Part shown: in pieces, positions 1 through 7,976 of the stretch | Numbering within the stretch: position 1 is the stretch's first letter | Layout of the letters: each line of letters opens with the position of its first letter | Source of the DNA: a virus | Strand: one strand, 5' to 3' | DNA: 22,095 nt | Virus record (IMG/VR): IMGVR_UViG_3300042154_001770 | Span: 1 to 22,095 of that record | Position numbers and translations under genes: made by a program | The notes under the pieces: model-generated | Databases searched by the model: none | What the model saw: the letters and a program-made list of their open reading frames with translations, nothing else | What the model was told of the DNA's origin: nothing

Positions 1-76
1 GGGGGGGGGGCCGCGGCCCCCCGGCCCGCCGGCGACGCACCGCGACGGGTTCCCTCACCGAAATTTTTTTCATAAA
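1..76. repeat. GC-extreme window end with perfect 18-bp palindrome
   Basis: The first ten bases are all G, and the first 34 bases contain only G and C. Bases 5-22 (GGGGGGCCGCGGCCCCCC) form a perfect inverted repeat. A T-run follows at 64-70, just before the first gene. I see no coding sequence, no convincing -35/-10 pair and no Shine-Dalgarno site. A poly-G start at a sequence edge is a common sequencing or assembly artefact, so this may not be real phage DNA. If real, it would be a very stable hairpin upstream of the packaging genes. Confidence 0.6.
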
Positions 77-688
77 ATGGCTACCATGAATGCCAGCATT
101 CCGCAGCACCTTTATGGCCTGGTTGACGGGGGGATTTTGCGTGGACGGGTGGAGGATGGCGACGACTTTGACAAGTGCGTGGTGTTCGGGGTCACCTCTC
201 TGCCGTCGCGGGCGCTGCATTTCTCGATTTTGACGGAGGCCGGCAGCCAGTGGGCGAGGATCCCGCTGCACAAACTGCGGCACACGGAGCCGGTGGAAGG
301 CGGTCCACGGCACGCGTTGCCGGAGTTGCAGAGTTGGGACTGCCACGGCTGGGATTTCTCGGCGGTGGCCTACGAGTACCTGCGGGAGATGGGCTGCGAG
401 TACCGGACGAGGGACGGCATCATGGTGCCGGCGAGTTATTGGTTCACTCTCGATCACACCGACAACGGCTACAGCCAGTACCCGCCGGAGCACAAGTGCT
501 ACCACCTGCTCCTCTTGGAGGACGGGAGCGGCCAGATTGCCGCGCAGCCGAACAACCGGATCCTGTGGCGGGATGACTCGTTCGTGAGGCCCAACCCGAC
601 GACGTTGCAGGAGTACCGGGTGATGCCGGACAAGACTTGGCACGCCGAGCTGGGGCGTAATGCGGATCTGAATACTTTTTCCAAATGA
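77..688 (+). CDS. Hypothetical phage protein upstream of the terminase genes
   Basis: This encodes a soluble 203-residue protein that I do not recognise. It has no signal peptide and no membrane segment. It is rich in Trp, Tyr and His, with an aromatic stretch around residues 87-104 (WDCHGWDFSAVAYEYLREM), a conserved-looking segment around residues 125-145 with several His and Tyr, and PNNRILWRDDSF near residues 158-169. It is the first gene of the late operon, and its TGA overlaps the ATG of the next gene by four bases, so the two are probably translationally coupled. A second ATG lies three codons in, at 86, preceded by ACC like several other starts in this window, so either could be used. 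Location suggests a packaging-related or virion role; this is inference only. Confidence 0.75.
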   Translation: MATMNASIPQHLYGLVDGGILRGRVEDGDDFDKCVVFGVTSLPSRALHFSILTEAGSQWARIPLHKLRHTEPVEGGPRHALPELQSWDCHGWDFSAVAYEYLREMGCEYRTRDGIMVPASYWFTLDHTDNGYSQYPPEHKCYHLLLLEDGSGQIAAQPNNRILWRDDSFVRPNPTTLQEYRVMPDKTWHAELGRNADLNTFSK

Positions 689-1194
689 ACTACCAAATTC
701 GCGAGATAGAGCTGGCCAACCAGGTCGGCCTGAGCCGGGTGGAGGTTAAGAAGCTGCGGGAGCGGCTGACCGTGGATCTGCACTGGGGTTATGAGGGCAG
801 GCCGAGGGCGGTCTGGTACACGGCGGCTGGGGTGAGTGCGTTTGAGGCTTTGCTGGGCGAGCAGCCGGAGGCGGTGGCGCCGGTACCGGTGCAAATTCGG
901 GCGCCGGAGGCGGGATCTGGTCACCGATATGCGGATGCGGACATTCCGAGACTGCCGCAGAATGGGCTGATTTTGGAGCACGGGCGGCCTGCCTGGTGGA
1001 CGGCGGACGAGGCAAAGGTGGTGGCCAACAAGTTCGTGAATCGGAAGGCGATCTATGTGGAATTTGAGGGCAAGAAGATGATTTGCCGGGTTAAGGATTC
1101 GCTCAATTTTGCGACGCACATGGTGATTCCGGTGCGGAGGTACGACAACATCCTGATGGCTGCACGTCAGCCGCGGTTCCCGGGGAAGTGGTGA
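685..1194 (+). CDS. Winged helix-turn-helix protein, candidate small terminase
   Basis: This 169-residue protein starts with a helix-turn-helix-like segment (residues about 8-28, LANQVGLSRVEVKKLRERL). A wing-like stretch and YTAAGVSAFEALL follow, up to about residue 57. This arrangement resembles the winged-HTH N-terminus of lambda Nu1-type small terminase subunits. A Pro/Ala-rich linker (about 60-80) leads to a second small domain (about 95-160) that I cannot assign. It overlaps the preceding gene by ATGA, and its stop lies one base before the large terminase start, the usual place for TerS. TerS recognises the packaging site and regulates TerL. The HTH reading is good; the TerS role is inferred from position and could instead belong to the small HTH gene after TerL. 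Confidence 0.75.
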   Translation: MNYQIREIELANQVGLSRVEVKKLRERLTVDLHWGYEGRPRAVWYTAAGVSAFEALLGEQPEAVAPVPVQIRAPEAGSGHRYADADIPRLPQNGLILEHGRPAWWTADEAKVVANKFVNRKAIYVEFEGKKMICRVKDSLNFATHMVIPVRRYDNILMAARQPRFPGKW

Positions 1195-1195
1195 T

Positions 1196-2815
1196 ATGGC
1201 CGACCTGCTCAAAGGCTACGTTCCCGCCCCGCACCCGGTGCTCCACTCGCCGAGCATCGATGATATTCGGCGGATGGTGTCCGAGCACGGCGCCGAGGAG
1301 ACGGCACGCCGGCTGCAACTGCGTGAGGACAAGATCGTGGCCGAAAGGCTGGATCCGTACCGGCACGGCTACGAGCCGAAGCACTGGAAACTCGCCGACG
1401 AGCTGCTGCTGAAGCACCGAGAGCTGCTGGTATCCGGTGGTAACCGGGCGGGCAAGACCGAGTACGCGGCCAAGCGGGCGATCAATTTGCTCGTCGCCAG
1501 ACCCGAGTCGCGGGTGTGGTGCCTGCACACGACGAACATGTCGTCGATTCAGATGCAGCAGGGCGTGATGTGGAAGTACATGCCGCCCGAGTACAAGCTG
1601 GCGCGAAAGACCAAGATCACAAACGTGGCCTACACTCAGAAGAATGGGTTCTCGGAAAACACGTTCGTTTTGCCCAACAAAAGCCAGTGCTTTTTTATGA
1701 ATTACGCCCAGGACAAGAAGGTCATCGAGGGCGGCGAGTGTGATATGATCTGGTGCGACGAGCTGGTGCCGCTCGACTGGGTCGAGACGCTGCGCTACCG
1801 GCTGGTTACGCGCAACGGGGTGCTGCTGCTGACATTCACGCCGGTCACCGGCTACTCGCCCACCGTGAAGGAATTCGTGGCGGGATCGACGTTCCTGACT
1901 GCTCGGAAGGCCGAGCTGCTGCCCGACACGATCAACGTGCCGGGTCTGCCCAAGGGCACGATGCCCTACACCGCCAAATGTCACGGCAAGCGCGGCGCCT
2001 GCATCTGGTTTCATTCGGATCTGAATCCGTACTCGGACTGGAACACGATGAAGAGCACGCTGGATGGTCGCGGCAGCTACGAGCTGAAGATCCGCGCCTA
2101 CGGCTGGGCCGAGAGTTTGCAGGGTTCTCAGTTCCCGAAATTCGGCCAGCACAACATCGTCGCGCACGAGAAGATTCCAACGGAGGGCACCAACTACATG
2201 GTCGTCGATCCGGCTGGGTCGCGAAATTGGTTCATGCTCTGGATGCGGGTGGACGAGGACGGGCGGCGCTTTGTCTACCGCGAGTGGCCCGACATCAATG
2301 TCGGCGAGTGGGCGCTGCCCAGCGAGAAGGCGGACGGCAAGCTCGGGATCGGCCAACGCAACGGCGCCGGTCGAGGGATCAACGACTACAAGGAACTCAT
2401 CAAGGATCTCGAGCAGAAGGAGTCCATGTTCACCCGGTACATCGATCCACGCGCCGGATCCACTCAGGCGGTGGGCAAGGAGGGCGGCACCAGCCTCATG
2501 GACCTGCTCGACTCCGACCCAGATCCAATGTTCTTCGAGCCGGCGGCGGGCATGCGCGTGGACGAGGGCGTCGGACTGATCAACGACTGGCTGGCGTTCA
2601 ACCTCAATATGCCGATCAACCGGGCCAACGAGCCGAAGTTGTTCATCTCCGACCGCTGCCAGAATCTCATTTTTTCCATGCGCGAGTGGACCGGCCAAGA
2701 CGGTGACAAGGGCGCCACCAAGGATCCCATCGACTGCCTGCGCTACCTGGCCGTCATGGATCCGACTCACTACACCAACACCAGCTTCGAGGCGGTCGGC
2801 GGCGGCTCCTACTAA
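1196..2815 (+). CDS. terL: Terminase large subunit (TerL)
   Basis: This encodes the 539-residue packaging motor and headful nuclease. The ATPase half shows Walker A GGNRAGKT at residues 81-88, a Walker B strand MIWCDE ending in D188-E189, and a coupling motif LTFTPVTG at 212-219. The C-terminal RNase H-like nuclease shows spaced acidic residues: D338 in MVVDPAG, D417 in YIDPRAG and D513 in DPIDCLRYL, the expected metal-binding triad. The length is typical and there is no sign of truncation. It sits one base after the candidate small terminase gene, and its stop is one base before the next ATG. Known of the family: TerL docks on the portal, pumps DNA using ATP and cuts the concatemer. Very secure. 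Confidence 0.97.
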   Translation: MADLLKGYVPAPHPVLHSPSIDDIRRMVSEHGAEETARRLQLREDKIVAERLDPYRHGYEPKHWKLADELLLKHRELLVSGGNRAGKTEYAAKRAINLLVARPESRVWCLHTTNMSSIQMQQGVMWKYMPPEYKLARKTKITNVAYTQKNGFSENTFVLPNKSQCFFMNYAQDKKVIEGGECDMIWCDELVPLDWVETLRYRLVTRNGVLLLTFTPVTGYSPTVKEFVAGSTFLTARKAELLPDTINVPGLPKGTMPYTAKCHGKRGACIWFHSDLNPYSDWNTMKSTLDGRGSYELKIRAYGWAESLQGSQFPKFGQHNIVAHEKIPTEGTNYMVVDPAGSRNWFMLWMRVDEDGRRFVYREWPDINVGEWALPSEKADGKLGIGQRNGAGRGINDYKELIKDLEQKESMFTRYIDPRAGSTQAVGKEGGTSLMDLLDSDPDPMFFEPAAGMRVDEGVGLINDWLAFNLNMPINRANEPKLFISDRCQNLIFSMREWTGQDGDKGATKDPIDCLRYLAVMDPTHYTNTSFEAVGGGSY

Positions 2816-2816
2816 C

Positions 2817-3026
2817 ATGAAAGAATACCCGATACTCATCACGAGAAAGCAGGCCAGCGAGTTGACTGGTCTCGACGAAAAGTATTTTGATCGGCTCAGG
2901 CACACCGAGAAGTTGCGTTGCTACCGCACGCTCGGCGGCCTCCACCGATTCTATCGGGACGAAGTGCTCGAGCACATCGGCGCAAATTTTGGTTCTAAAC
3001 AACCCACTAACCACATCTCACCATGA
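2817..3026 (+). CDS. Small MerR/excisionase-like HTH protein
   Basis: This is a 69-residue protein whose reading frame is longer upstream, but ATG 2817 (one base after the terminase stop) is the only sensible start. The sequence LITRKQASELTGLDEKYFD, then CYRTLGGLHRFYRDEV, matches the compact winged-HTH fold of excisionase/MerR-type DNA-binding proteins: a helix-turn-helix, a short wing with a Gly-Gly turn, and a final helix. It overlaps the portal start by ATGA. A DNA-binding mini-protein between terminase and portal could be a second packaging-site recogniser, the true small terminase, or a late-gene regulator. No integrase is seen in the window, so I do not call it an excisionase. Confidence 0.8.
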   Translation: MKEYPILITRKQASELTGLDEKYFDRLRHTEKLRCYRTLGGLHRFYRDEVLEHIGANFGSKQPTNHISP

Positions 3027-5173
3027 GTCTTGATTACAAAAAAGTACCCAGTTCACCAAACACTGACCAGCTCGTAAACGCGAGCGAGAAGCCAGATGTA
3101 AACTACCTCAACTACGAGTTTAAACGCTCGCTCTACACCGGCAACAATGTCAGCCGCGTCGATAACAACGACGCCGTGCGATTCTGCAAGTGGTCGGGCA
3201 TGACCGACGACGGCAAAAAGTACAGCTCCACCCGGCCAGACGGCGACCAGGTGTTCCCGTTCGAGGGCGCCTCCGACGTGCGCATTCGGCTCGTCGATTC
3301 CACCATCAATGAACTGGTGGCCAACCTGACCACCTCATTCGTGCGCGGCCAGCTCAACATCTCCGGCGTCGATATCAAGGACGGCGGGATGGCTGCTGCG
3401 GCCAGCGAGCTGATGACTTGGATCCGCCAGAACAAACTCAAGGTCGAACTCGAGCGCGAGGCCGAGCTGCTCGCTCAGTACACCCAGCAGTACGGCTGGT
3501 CCGTCGTCCATGTGGCCTGGGATCAAAAGACCGCCATCCGGTCACAGAAGATCACCATGCAGCAGGTCATGCAGCTCTCGCAGCAGGCCGGCGCCACCAA
3601 CCCAGCCAGCATCATCGCGCAGCTACCGATGCTTGTGATGAACCCCGAGGCCGAGCAGCAGGCGGCAGATATTGTCACCACGTTCCTGCCGGATCTCACC
3701 ATCCGCGACGCCAGAAAATTTGTGCGAGATTTGCGCGAGACCGGTACCGGCGAGTACGACGAGGAATACATCCAGAAGAATTTGCCCTCGGTCACCGCGC
3801 TGAAACCTTTCGACGAGGTGGCGTTCCCGCCCGAGACCATCGACCTCCAACGCGCCCGCGTCATCTTTCGGCGAGAGTACTTCACCGAGGTCGAGCTGAA
3901 GGCGATGGAGAAGGATGCCGGCTGGAGCGCAGAATTCTGCGAGAAGGCCGCGGTCACTCAGGGCCGGCAGAGCTGGTACAACAATCCCAACCTGGTCACC
4001 ACCTCCCTGAGCGTCAGCGGCACGGTGCGCAACGATCACTTGATCGAGATCGTCCACGCCTACACGCGCCAACTTAGCGACAACGGTTCGCCGGCGATCT
4101 ACTACACCGTCTTCTGCCCCGAGCTGGGTCAGGACATGTACGCCAAGCACGAGCTGCTGGACTACGCGCACGGCGAGTATCCGTTTGTTGAGTACCGGCG
4201 CGAGCGTCTGCGCCGAGCCATCTGTGACTCTCGGGGCGTACCAGAGTTGTCGATGACCGACCAGGAGGAGATCAAGGCCCAGCACGACTCGATGCGCGAC
4301 CGCACCGCGTTTACCACGCTGCCACCGATCCGCGTCAAAAAACGCATCGGCATGATCAACAAGATCGGCCCCGGCGTGCAGTTGCCGGTGACCCAAGCCG
4401 ACGACTACCAATTCATGGATCCACCACGCTCCCCGATCAGTGAGGCGATGGCGGTCATCGGTCAGGTCGAGAGCCGGCACGCCAACTACTTTGGCCTGCT
4501 GCACGCCTCCGTCCCGCCCGCCAAGCAGCAGGTGATTATGCAGAAGGAGATAAACAACTGGTTCGGCGTCTGGAGCAAGGTGTTCTCTCAGACCTTCCAG
4601 CTCTGCCTCCAGTACATGCCAGCAGAGGAGATCCAGCGCGTCGTCAACCTGCCAATGCCGCAGAATATCAGCGATATCGCCGGCCAGTTCGACTTCATTC
4701 TGAAGTACGACGTGCGCGACATGGACAACGAGTATGTGATGAAAAAGTTGCAGGCCATCTCGCAGTTCGTCGTGCCGCTCGACGCCGGCGGCGTGATCGA
4801 CCGCAACCAACTCATCACCGACATTATGACCGCCATCTCGCCGGATGCAGCTCGCACCATGATTACCGACCAGCAGGGCGCATCACAGAAAATGTTCAAG
4901 GACGTGCAGACCGACATCGGCATGATGATGCTCGGCAACGAGGCGCTCTACGTCGAAAACGATCCTGCCGCCGGCAGCAAAATGCAGTACGCCCAGCAGG
5001 TCTTGCAGAGCAACCCGAAGGCCCAGCAGGCGTCAAAAACCGACCAGCAGTTCCAGCAGCTCCTCCAAAAGTATATGCAAAATCTGCAGTTCTCGATGCA
5101 GCAGCAGCAGAATAAACAGGTCGGTAAGATCGGCGTCACGCCGGCCTCGGCCACACCGCCGCCTGCTCAATGA
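3023..5173 (+). CDS. Portal protein
   Basis: This encodes a 716-residue protein read as the dodecameric portal at the unique capsid vertex, through which TerL packages DNA. Evidence: it lies directly downstream of the terminase and upstream of scaffold and capsid genes, and its length suits large podoviral (P22-like) portals. Its N-terminal region has FPFEGASDVRIRLVDS (residues about 78-93), typical of this family. A long helical middle follows, and the tail (about 640-716) is very rich in Gln, as in portals with a helical barrel or crown. No membrane segment is present. The start is fixed by the ATGA overlap with the preceding gene; CTCACC precedes the ATG and there is no Shine-Dalgarno site. 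Its own stop overlaps the next start by ATGA. Confidence 0.9.
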   Translation: MSLDYKKVPSSPNTDQLVNASEKPDVNYLNYEFKRSLYTGNNVSRVDNNDAVRFCKWSGMTDDGKKYSSTRPDGDQVFPFEGASDVRIRLVDSTINELVANLTTSFVRGQLNISGVDIKDGGMAAAASELMTWIRQNKLKVELEREAELLAQYTQQYGWSVVHVAWDQKTAIRSQKITMQQVMQLSQQAGATNPASIIAQLPMLVMNPEAEQQAADIVTTFLPDLTIRDARKFVRDLRETGTGEYDEEYIQKNLPSVTALKPFDEVAFPPETIDLQRARVIFRREYFTEVELKAMEKDAGWSAEFCEKAAVTQGRQSWYNNPNLVTTSLSVSGTVRNDHLIEIVHAYTRQLSDNGSPAIYYTVFCPELGQDMYAKHELLDYAHGEYPFVEYRRERLRRAICDSRGVPELSMTDQEEIKAQHDSMRDRTAFTTLPPIRVKKRIGMINKIGPGVQLPVTQADDYQFMDPPRSPISEAMAVIGQVESRHANYFGLLHASVPPAKQQVIMQKEINNWFGVWSKVFSQTFQLCLQYMPAEEIQRVVNLPMPQNISDIAGQFDFILKYDVRDMDNEYVMKKLQAISQFVVPLDAGGVIDRNQLITDIMTAISPDAARTMITDQQGASQKMFKDVQTDIGMMMLGNEALYVENDPAAGSKMQYAQQVLQSNPKAQQASKTDQQFQQLLQKYMQNLQFSMQQQQNKQVGKIGVTPASATPPPAQ

Positions 5174-5397
5174 AACCAGACCAACTCGAGCCATTTGCGT
5201 TCACCGGCACCAGCCCGCTCTGGGATGCAGTTCTGGCCCACACCAGCGACTGCATCCAGGATGAGGTCGAGACCGCCATCAACCGCGAGACCCTCGGTGA
5301 GTATCGCATCCACGCCGCCGGCAGGGCCGAGGCGCTCAATGACTTCTTGATCTCGCTGCATCAACTGCGCGACGAGGCCAAGAAGCGATACCTATGA
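5170..5397 (+). CDS. Small hypothetical protein between portal and scaffold
   Basis: This encodes 75 residues, start-coupled to the portal stop by ATGA. The C-terminal half looks helical and amphipathic (AAGRAEALNDFLISLHQLRDE); the N-terminal half is more acidic. There is no membrane segment or catalytic motif. Small helical proteins in this position are common in podoviral head modules, but their roles are mostly unknown. I have no functional assignment. Confidence 0.75.
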   Translation: MKPDQLEPFAFTGTSPLWDAVLAHTSDCIQDEVETAINRETLGEYRIHAAGRAEALNDFLISLHQLRDEAKKRYL

Positions 5398-5538
5398 TCC
5401 CACAAATAGGTGGGTAGAGTTGGTGTAAGTTAGCTAGATACTAGACTGGAAAACAAATTTAGGGAATCGTGCGTCAACGGCTTTCTGCGTGGCGCCGATG
5501 AGCAACGCTGCACGACCTCTTGGCGGTCAAAAAACACC
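5398..5538. other. Longest gene-free stretch; possible structured leader before scaffold
   Basis: These 141 bases are the only substantial non-coding gap inside the operon. They contain a nested inverted repeat: TCGTGC (5467-5472) pairs with GCACGA (5510-5515), and inside it GCGT (5487-5490) pairs with ACGC (5505-5508). I see no clear sigma70-like or Bacteroidota-like promoter, no U-tract terminator and no tRNA T-loop motif. A late promoter recognised by a phage-specific factor or an RNA leader controlling scaffold/capsid levels would fit the position, but neither is shown by sequence. Confidence 0.4.
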
Positions 5539-6597
5539 ATGCCCGATACAGCAATCCAGACAGAAGAGACCGCACCCTTGGACAACGGAACGAGCGCGGA
5601 CAAGCCTCTCAATACCTCCGTGGCAGATAAGCTCGGTAAAATCAGCGAGGAGAAGCTTGCTTCTTTACTTCGTCGATCACTGTCGAACGAGCCGGCACAG
5701 GCACCAGCACCTGACACCAAAGCGGAATCAACGTCCGAGGAATCCACGGCAGATGCCGAGGCAACCGAAGACAAAACACAGGCAACTGTGGAAGAAACTT
5801 CAAAATTCGCGGAAGTTGAACAGTCAACGGATGCGGTTGAAGAGGGACTGCCCAAGGGCGCCCAAAAGCGCATCGACAAGCTGACCGCTCTCCGTAAGGA
5901 AGCCGAGGCGAAGGCGACGCAGTTGGAAGCCCAGATTGCTGATCTCAGGTTCAAGCTCGAAACAAAGGCCGCCTCAGTTGAGGATGCTCCGATTCGGTCT
6001 ACGCCCGACAACCCCTACTTGCACTTACAGTCGCAAGCCGAGGTAGATTCAGCATTCGCGGAAGCGCGTAAGGTTCGTCGCTGGTGCGAAGAAAATGCTG
6101 ACGGTGCCACCGTAAAAGACAAGGTGGGCAAGGAAACCGACTACTCAGCAGAAGATGTTCGACGCATTAAGCTCAACGCACTCGACGCTCTAGAAGAACA
6201 TCTGCCGAAGCAGCTCAAGTATGTAAATACTCGCAGCCAAATCGACCCGATGGCCGAAAGTGAATACCAGTGGTGGAAAGATCGGACCAGCCGAGAATAT
6301 GCCGTCGCACAAAACATGCTGACTGCTTTTCCTGAGCTGAGAAAATTCCCAGACTACAAGATGGTAATCGGCGACTACATCCGCGGCGCAGCTCAAAGGG
6401 AGAACAATTACGCTGCTCAAAAAGCAGGGGCTGCAAAGGCTCCACTCAAGAAAGCACCTGTTCAACCTACTCGATCAACCTCAAGCCCAGCTAGTGTCAC
6501 CGCCAAGGAGCGGGACGCAAAAAATGCTGAAGCCAAATTCCGAAAAACTGCCACCACCTCGAATCTAAAGGATCTTCTTCTACAACAATTTTTGTAA
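5539..6597 (+). CDS. Probable capsid scaffold protein
   Basis: This encodes a 352-residue protein with the layout expected of a head scaffold. The N-terminal third is acidic, disordered-looking and Glu/Thr/Ala-rich (residues 1-100). A strong coiled-coil segment follows (about 105-141, RIDKLTALRKEAEAKATQLE and onward). Then comes a helical middle, an Ala/Lys/Pro linker (about 296-325) and a short helical C-terminus (NLKDLLLQQFL). It lies immediately upstream of the major capsid gene with a 15-base gap. Scaffold proteins template procapsid assembly and then leave. The start ATG follows AAACACC. Local GC is lower (29 of 60 bases at 6181-6240) than in the portal gene (34 of 60 at 4621-4680), suggesting a different recent history. 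Function rests on layout and position rather than a named motif. Confidence 0.8.
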   Translation: MPDTAIQTEETAPLDNGTSADKPLNTSVADKLGKISEEKLASLLRRSLSNEPAQAPAPDTKAESTSEESTADAEATEDKTQATVEETSKFAEVEQSTDAVEEGLPKGAQKRIDKLTALRKEAEAKATQLEAQIADLRFKLETKAASVEDAPIRSTPDNPYLHLQSQAEVDSAFAEARKVRRWCEENADGATVKDKVGKETDYSAEDVRRIKLNALDALEEHLPKQLKYVNTRSQIDPMAESEYQWWKDRTSREYAVAQNMLTAFPELRKFPDYKMVIGDYIRGAAQRENNYAAQKAGAAKAPLKKAPVQPTRSTSSPASVTAKERDAKNAEAKFRKTATTSNLKDLLLQQFL

Positions 6598-6612
6598 TAG
6601 GAAAATACTCAC

Positions 6613-7608
6613 ATGGCTCAATTATTCGAACGCTCACAAGTTGGTAAACGCGAAGACCTCGCCGACTACATTTCCCTCGTTGACGCAAAGGACACCCCGT
6701 TCGTGGCGATGGCCCCGAAAGGTTCCAAACCCGGCAACACTTTCATGCAATGGCAGGCCGACAACATGCCAGCCACCGCCATCACCGGCACCGTGGACGG
6801 CACTGATGTCACCTCTGGTGATTATCAAAATCTTAACTCGGGTCGCGCAATTCTGTCCAACTATGTTCAGATTTTCCGCCGCCCCGTGCGCGTGTCTCCT
6901 CTCTCCGTCGATGTCTCTATCGTCGCCGGTCTGAAGGACGAACTCGCTGGCATGGTCGCTAAGGGAATCACGCTGATGAAGCGCGATATGGAAGCGACCT
7001 TCCTCTCGGCCAACGATGGCCAGGCGGATAACGGCACCGTTCCTTATCTCACCAAGGCGATGGGTAGCTGGATCAGCACGACTGGTGGCTCTGTGCCAGC
7101 GGTTGCCTCTGCGTTCCGCACTCCTGCCGCCAGCATCGTTGGTGGTTCCGCTGCATCCACGACCCTCGACGAGGCAATGGTGCAGGGTCTGCTCACCAGC
7201 ATCTACGGCCAAACCGGCACGTTCCGCGACTACGACGGCATCGTCGGCACCAGCGTCAAACGCGCATTCACGAACCTGCTCTTCACGACCAGCCAGAACG
7301 CCAACACCAACACCGCATCTTCGATCCGCACGTTTAATCGTGAGGCCGATGCTGACACGTTTATGTCGAGCGTGGACGTGTTCGAGGGCGACTTTGGTCG
7401 CATTCGTCTGCACCCTGATGCGTTCATGCCCGCGGTTTACAAGGGCTACGTCATCCCGACCGACCTCACCGAAATCCGCTACTCCAGCCTCCCCGAGGTC
7501 AAGGATCTGCCGGACTTTGGCGGTGGTCCAGCCCGCTTGATCGAGGCCGTCGCCGGTCTCGTTGTTAAGAATCCGCTCGCGTTCGGTAAGTTCGACTTCT
7601 CGAGCTAA
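6613..7608 (+). CDS. Major capsid protein, SU10/DUF5309 type
   Basis: This encodes a 331-residue major head protein. The N-terminus carries the pattern I associate with the SU10 major capsid family (formerly DUF5309): KREDLADYISLVDAKDTPF (residues 12-30), then NTFMQWQADNM (42-52), then an acidic Gly-rich loop and an arginine-rich stretch (YVQIFRRPVRVS). An HK97-like fold is expected for this family. The length is typical, with no N-terminal delta domain, consistent with the separate scaffold gene upstream. The start follows AATACTCAC, with a weak AGGA about 11 bases upstream. Its stop shares a base with the next ATG (TAATG). The assignment is strong from motif and gene order together. Confidence 0.92.
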   Translation: MAQLFERSQVGKREDLADYISLVDAKDTPFVAMAPKGSKPGNTFMQWQADNMPATAITGTVDGTDVTSGDYQNLNSGRAILSNYVQIFRRPVRVSPLSVDVSIVAGLKDELAGMVAKGITLMKRDMEATFLSANDGQADNGTVPYLTKAMGSWISTTGGSVPAVASAFRTPAASIVGGSAASTTLDEAMVQGLLTSIYGQTGTFRDYDGIVGTSVKRAFTNLLFTTSQNANTNTASSIRTFNREADADTFMSSVDVFEGDFGRIRLHPDAFMPAVYKGYVIPTDLTEIRYSSLPEVKDLPDFGGGPARLIEAVAGLVVKNPLAFGKFDFSS

Positions 7609-7976
7609 TGATCGCCGCCGTCCCCGACGATCTCTATAAGCCTCTGCTGGCCGAGTTTCGTCGGGGCTGGCACAAGGAAAAGGTGTTGAGTACCATCGAG
7701 GCCAAAAAAACCTCGGCGCTCAACCAAGTCTATCATCGGGGCGTGGACGGTCTAGGCCGTCTACGCGCCCGAATTCCTGCCTCCTCTTTTCATTTCTGGG
7801 GCCAGAAACTGGGATACGAATGCTGGAGAAATGACACTTTCATCCGCGAATTCTTGCGCGACAATCCTGGCCTCGAGACCAAGGGTGGCGCCACCAAGAT
7901 GCAGGTCGGTTACGGAAAATCGACCACTGATGGCAGCAAGGTTTCAATTCTCGACCAATTTGGAAGATGCGCCTAA
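7608..7976 (+). CDS. Small protein following the capsid gene
   Basis: This encodes 122 residues, coupled to the capsid stop by TAATG and overlapping the adaptor gene by 10 bases. It has a basic, helical N-terminus and a central aromatic block (FHFWGQKLGYECWRNDTFIREFLRDNP, given here only as a landmark around residues 63-89). The end is Gly/Lys-rich and beta-like. There is no membrane segment or enzyme motif. Its place between capsid and adaptor suggests a virion or head-completion role. I do not recognise a named family. Confidence 0.75.
   Translation: MIAAVPDDLYKPLLAEFRRGWHKEKVLSTIEAKKTSALNQVYHRGVDGLGRLRARIPASSFHFWGQKLGYECWRNDTFIREFLRDNPGLETKGGATKMQVGYGKSTTDGSKVSILDQFGRCA

Noticed and set aside
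1753-2706. 317-codon plus-strand frame inside the terminase gene
   Set aside because: It is an out-of-frame Arg/Gly/Ala-rich shadow of the terminase reading frame.
1103-2905. 600-codon open frame on the minus strand opposite the terminase gene
   Set aside because: It lies entirely against a certain terminase gene, has no recognisable protein features, and long antisense frames are expected from GC-rich codon bias.
2817-3026. Reading the small HTH protein as an excisionase of a temperate phage
   Set aside because: No integrase, attachment site or repressor is visible, and the position between terminase and portal argues for a packaging or late-regulation role.
3623-4810. 395-codon minus-strand open frame opposite the portal gene
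   Set aside because: Same explanation: a codon-bias shadow with a His/Val/Leu-rich, non-protein-like composition.
5398-5538. Possible tRNA or rho-independent terminator in the intergenic gap
   Set aside because: No T-loop GGTTCRA motif or cloverleaf could be folded by eye, and the inverted repeat has a long loop and no following U-tract.
5489-5884. 131-codon plus-strand frame starting GTG in the gap and overlapping scaffold
   Set aside because: Most of it runs out of frame through the scaffold gene and its composition (Arg/Pro/Ser/Gln) is that of a shadow; the scaffold frame has clear protein architecture.
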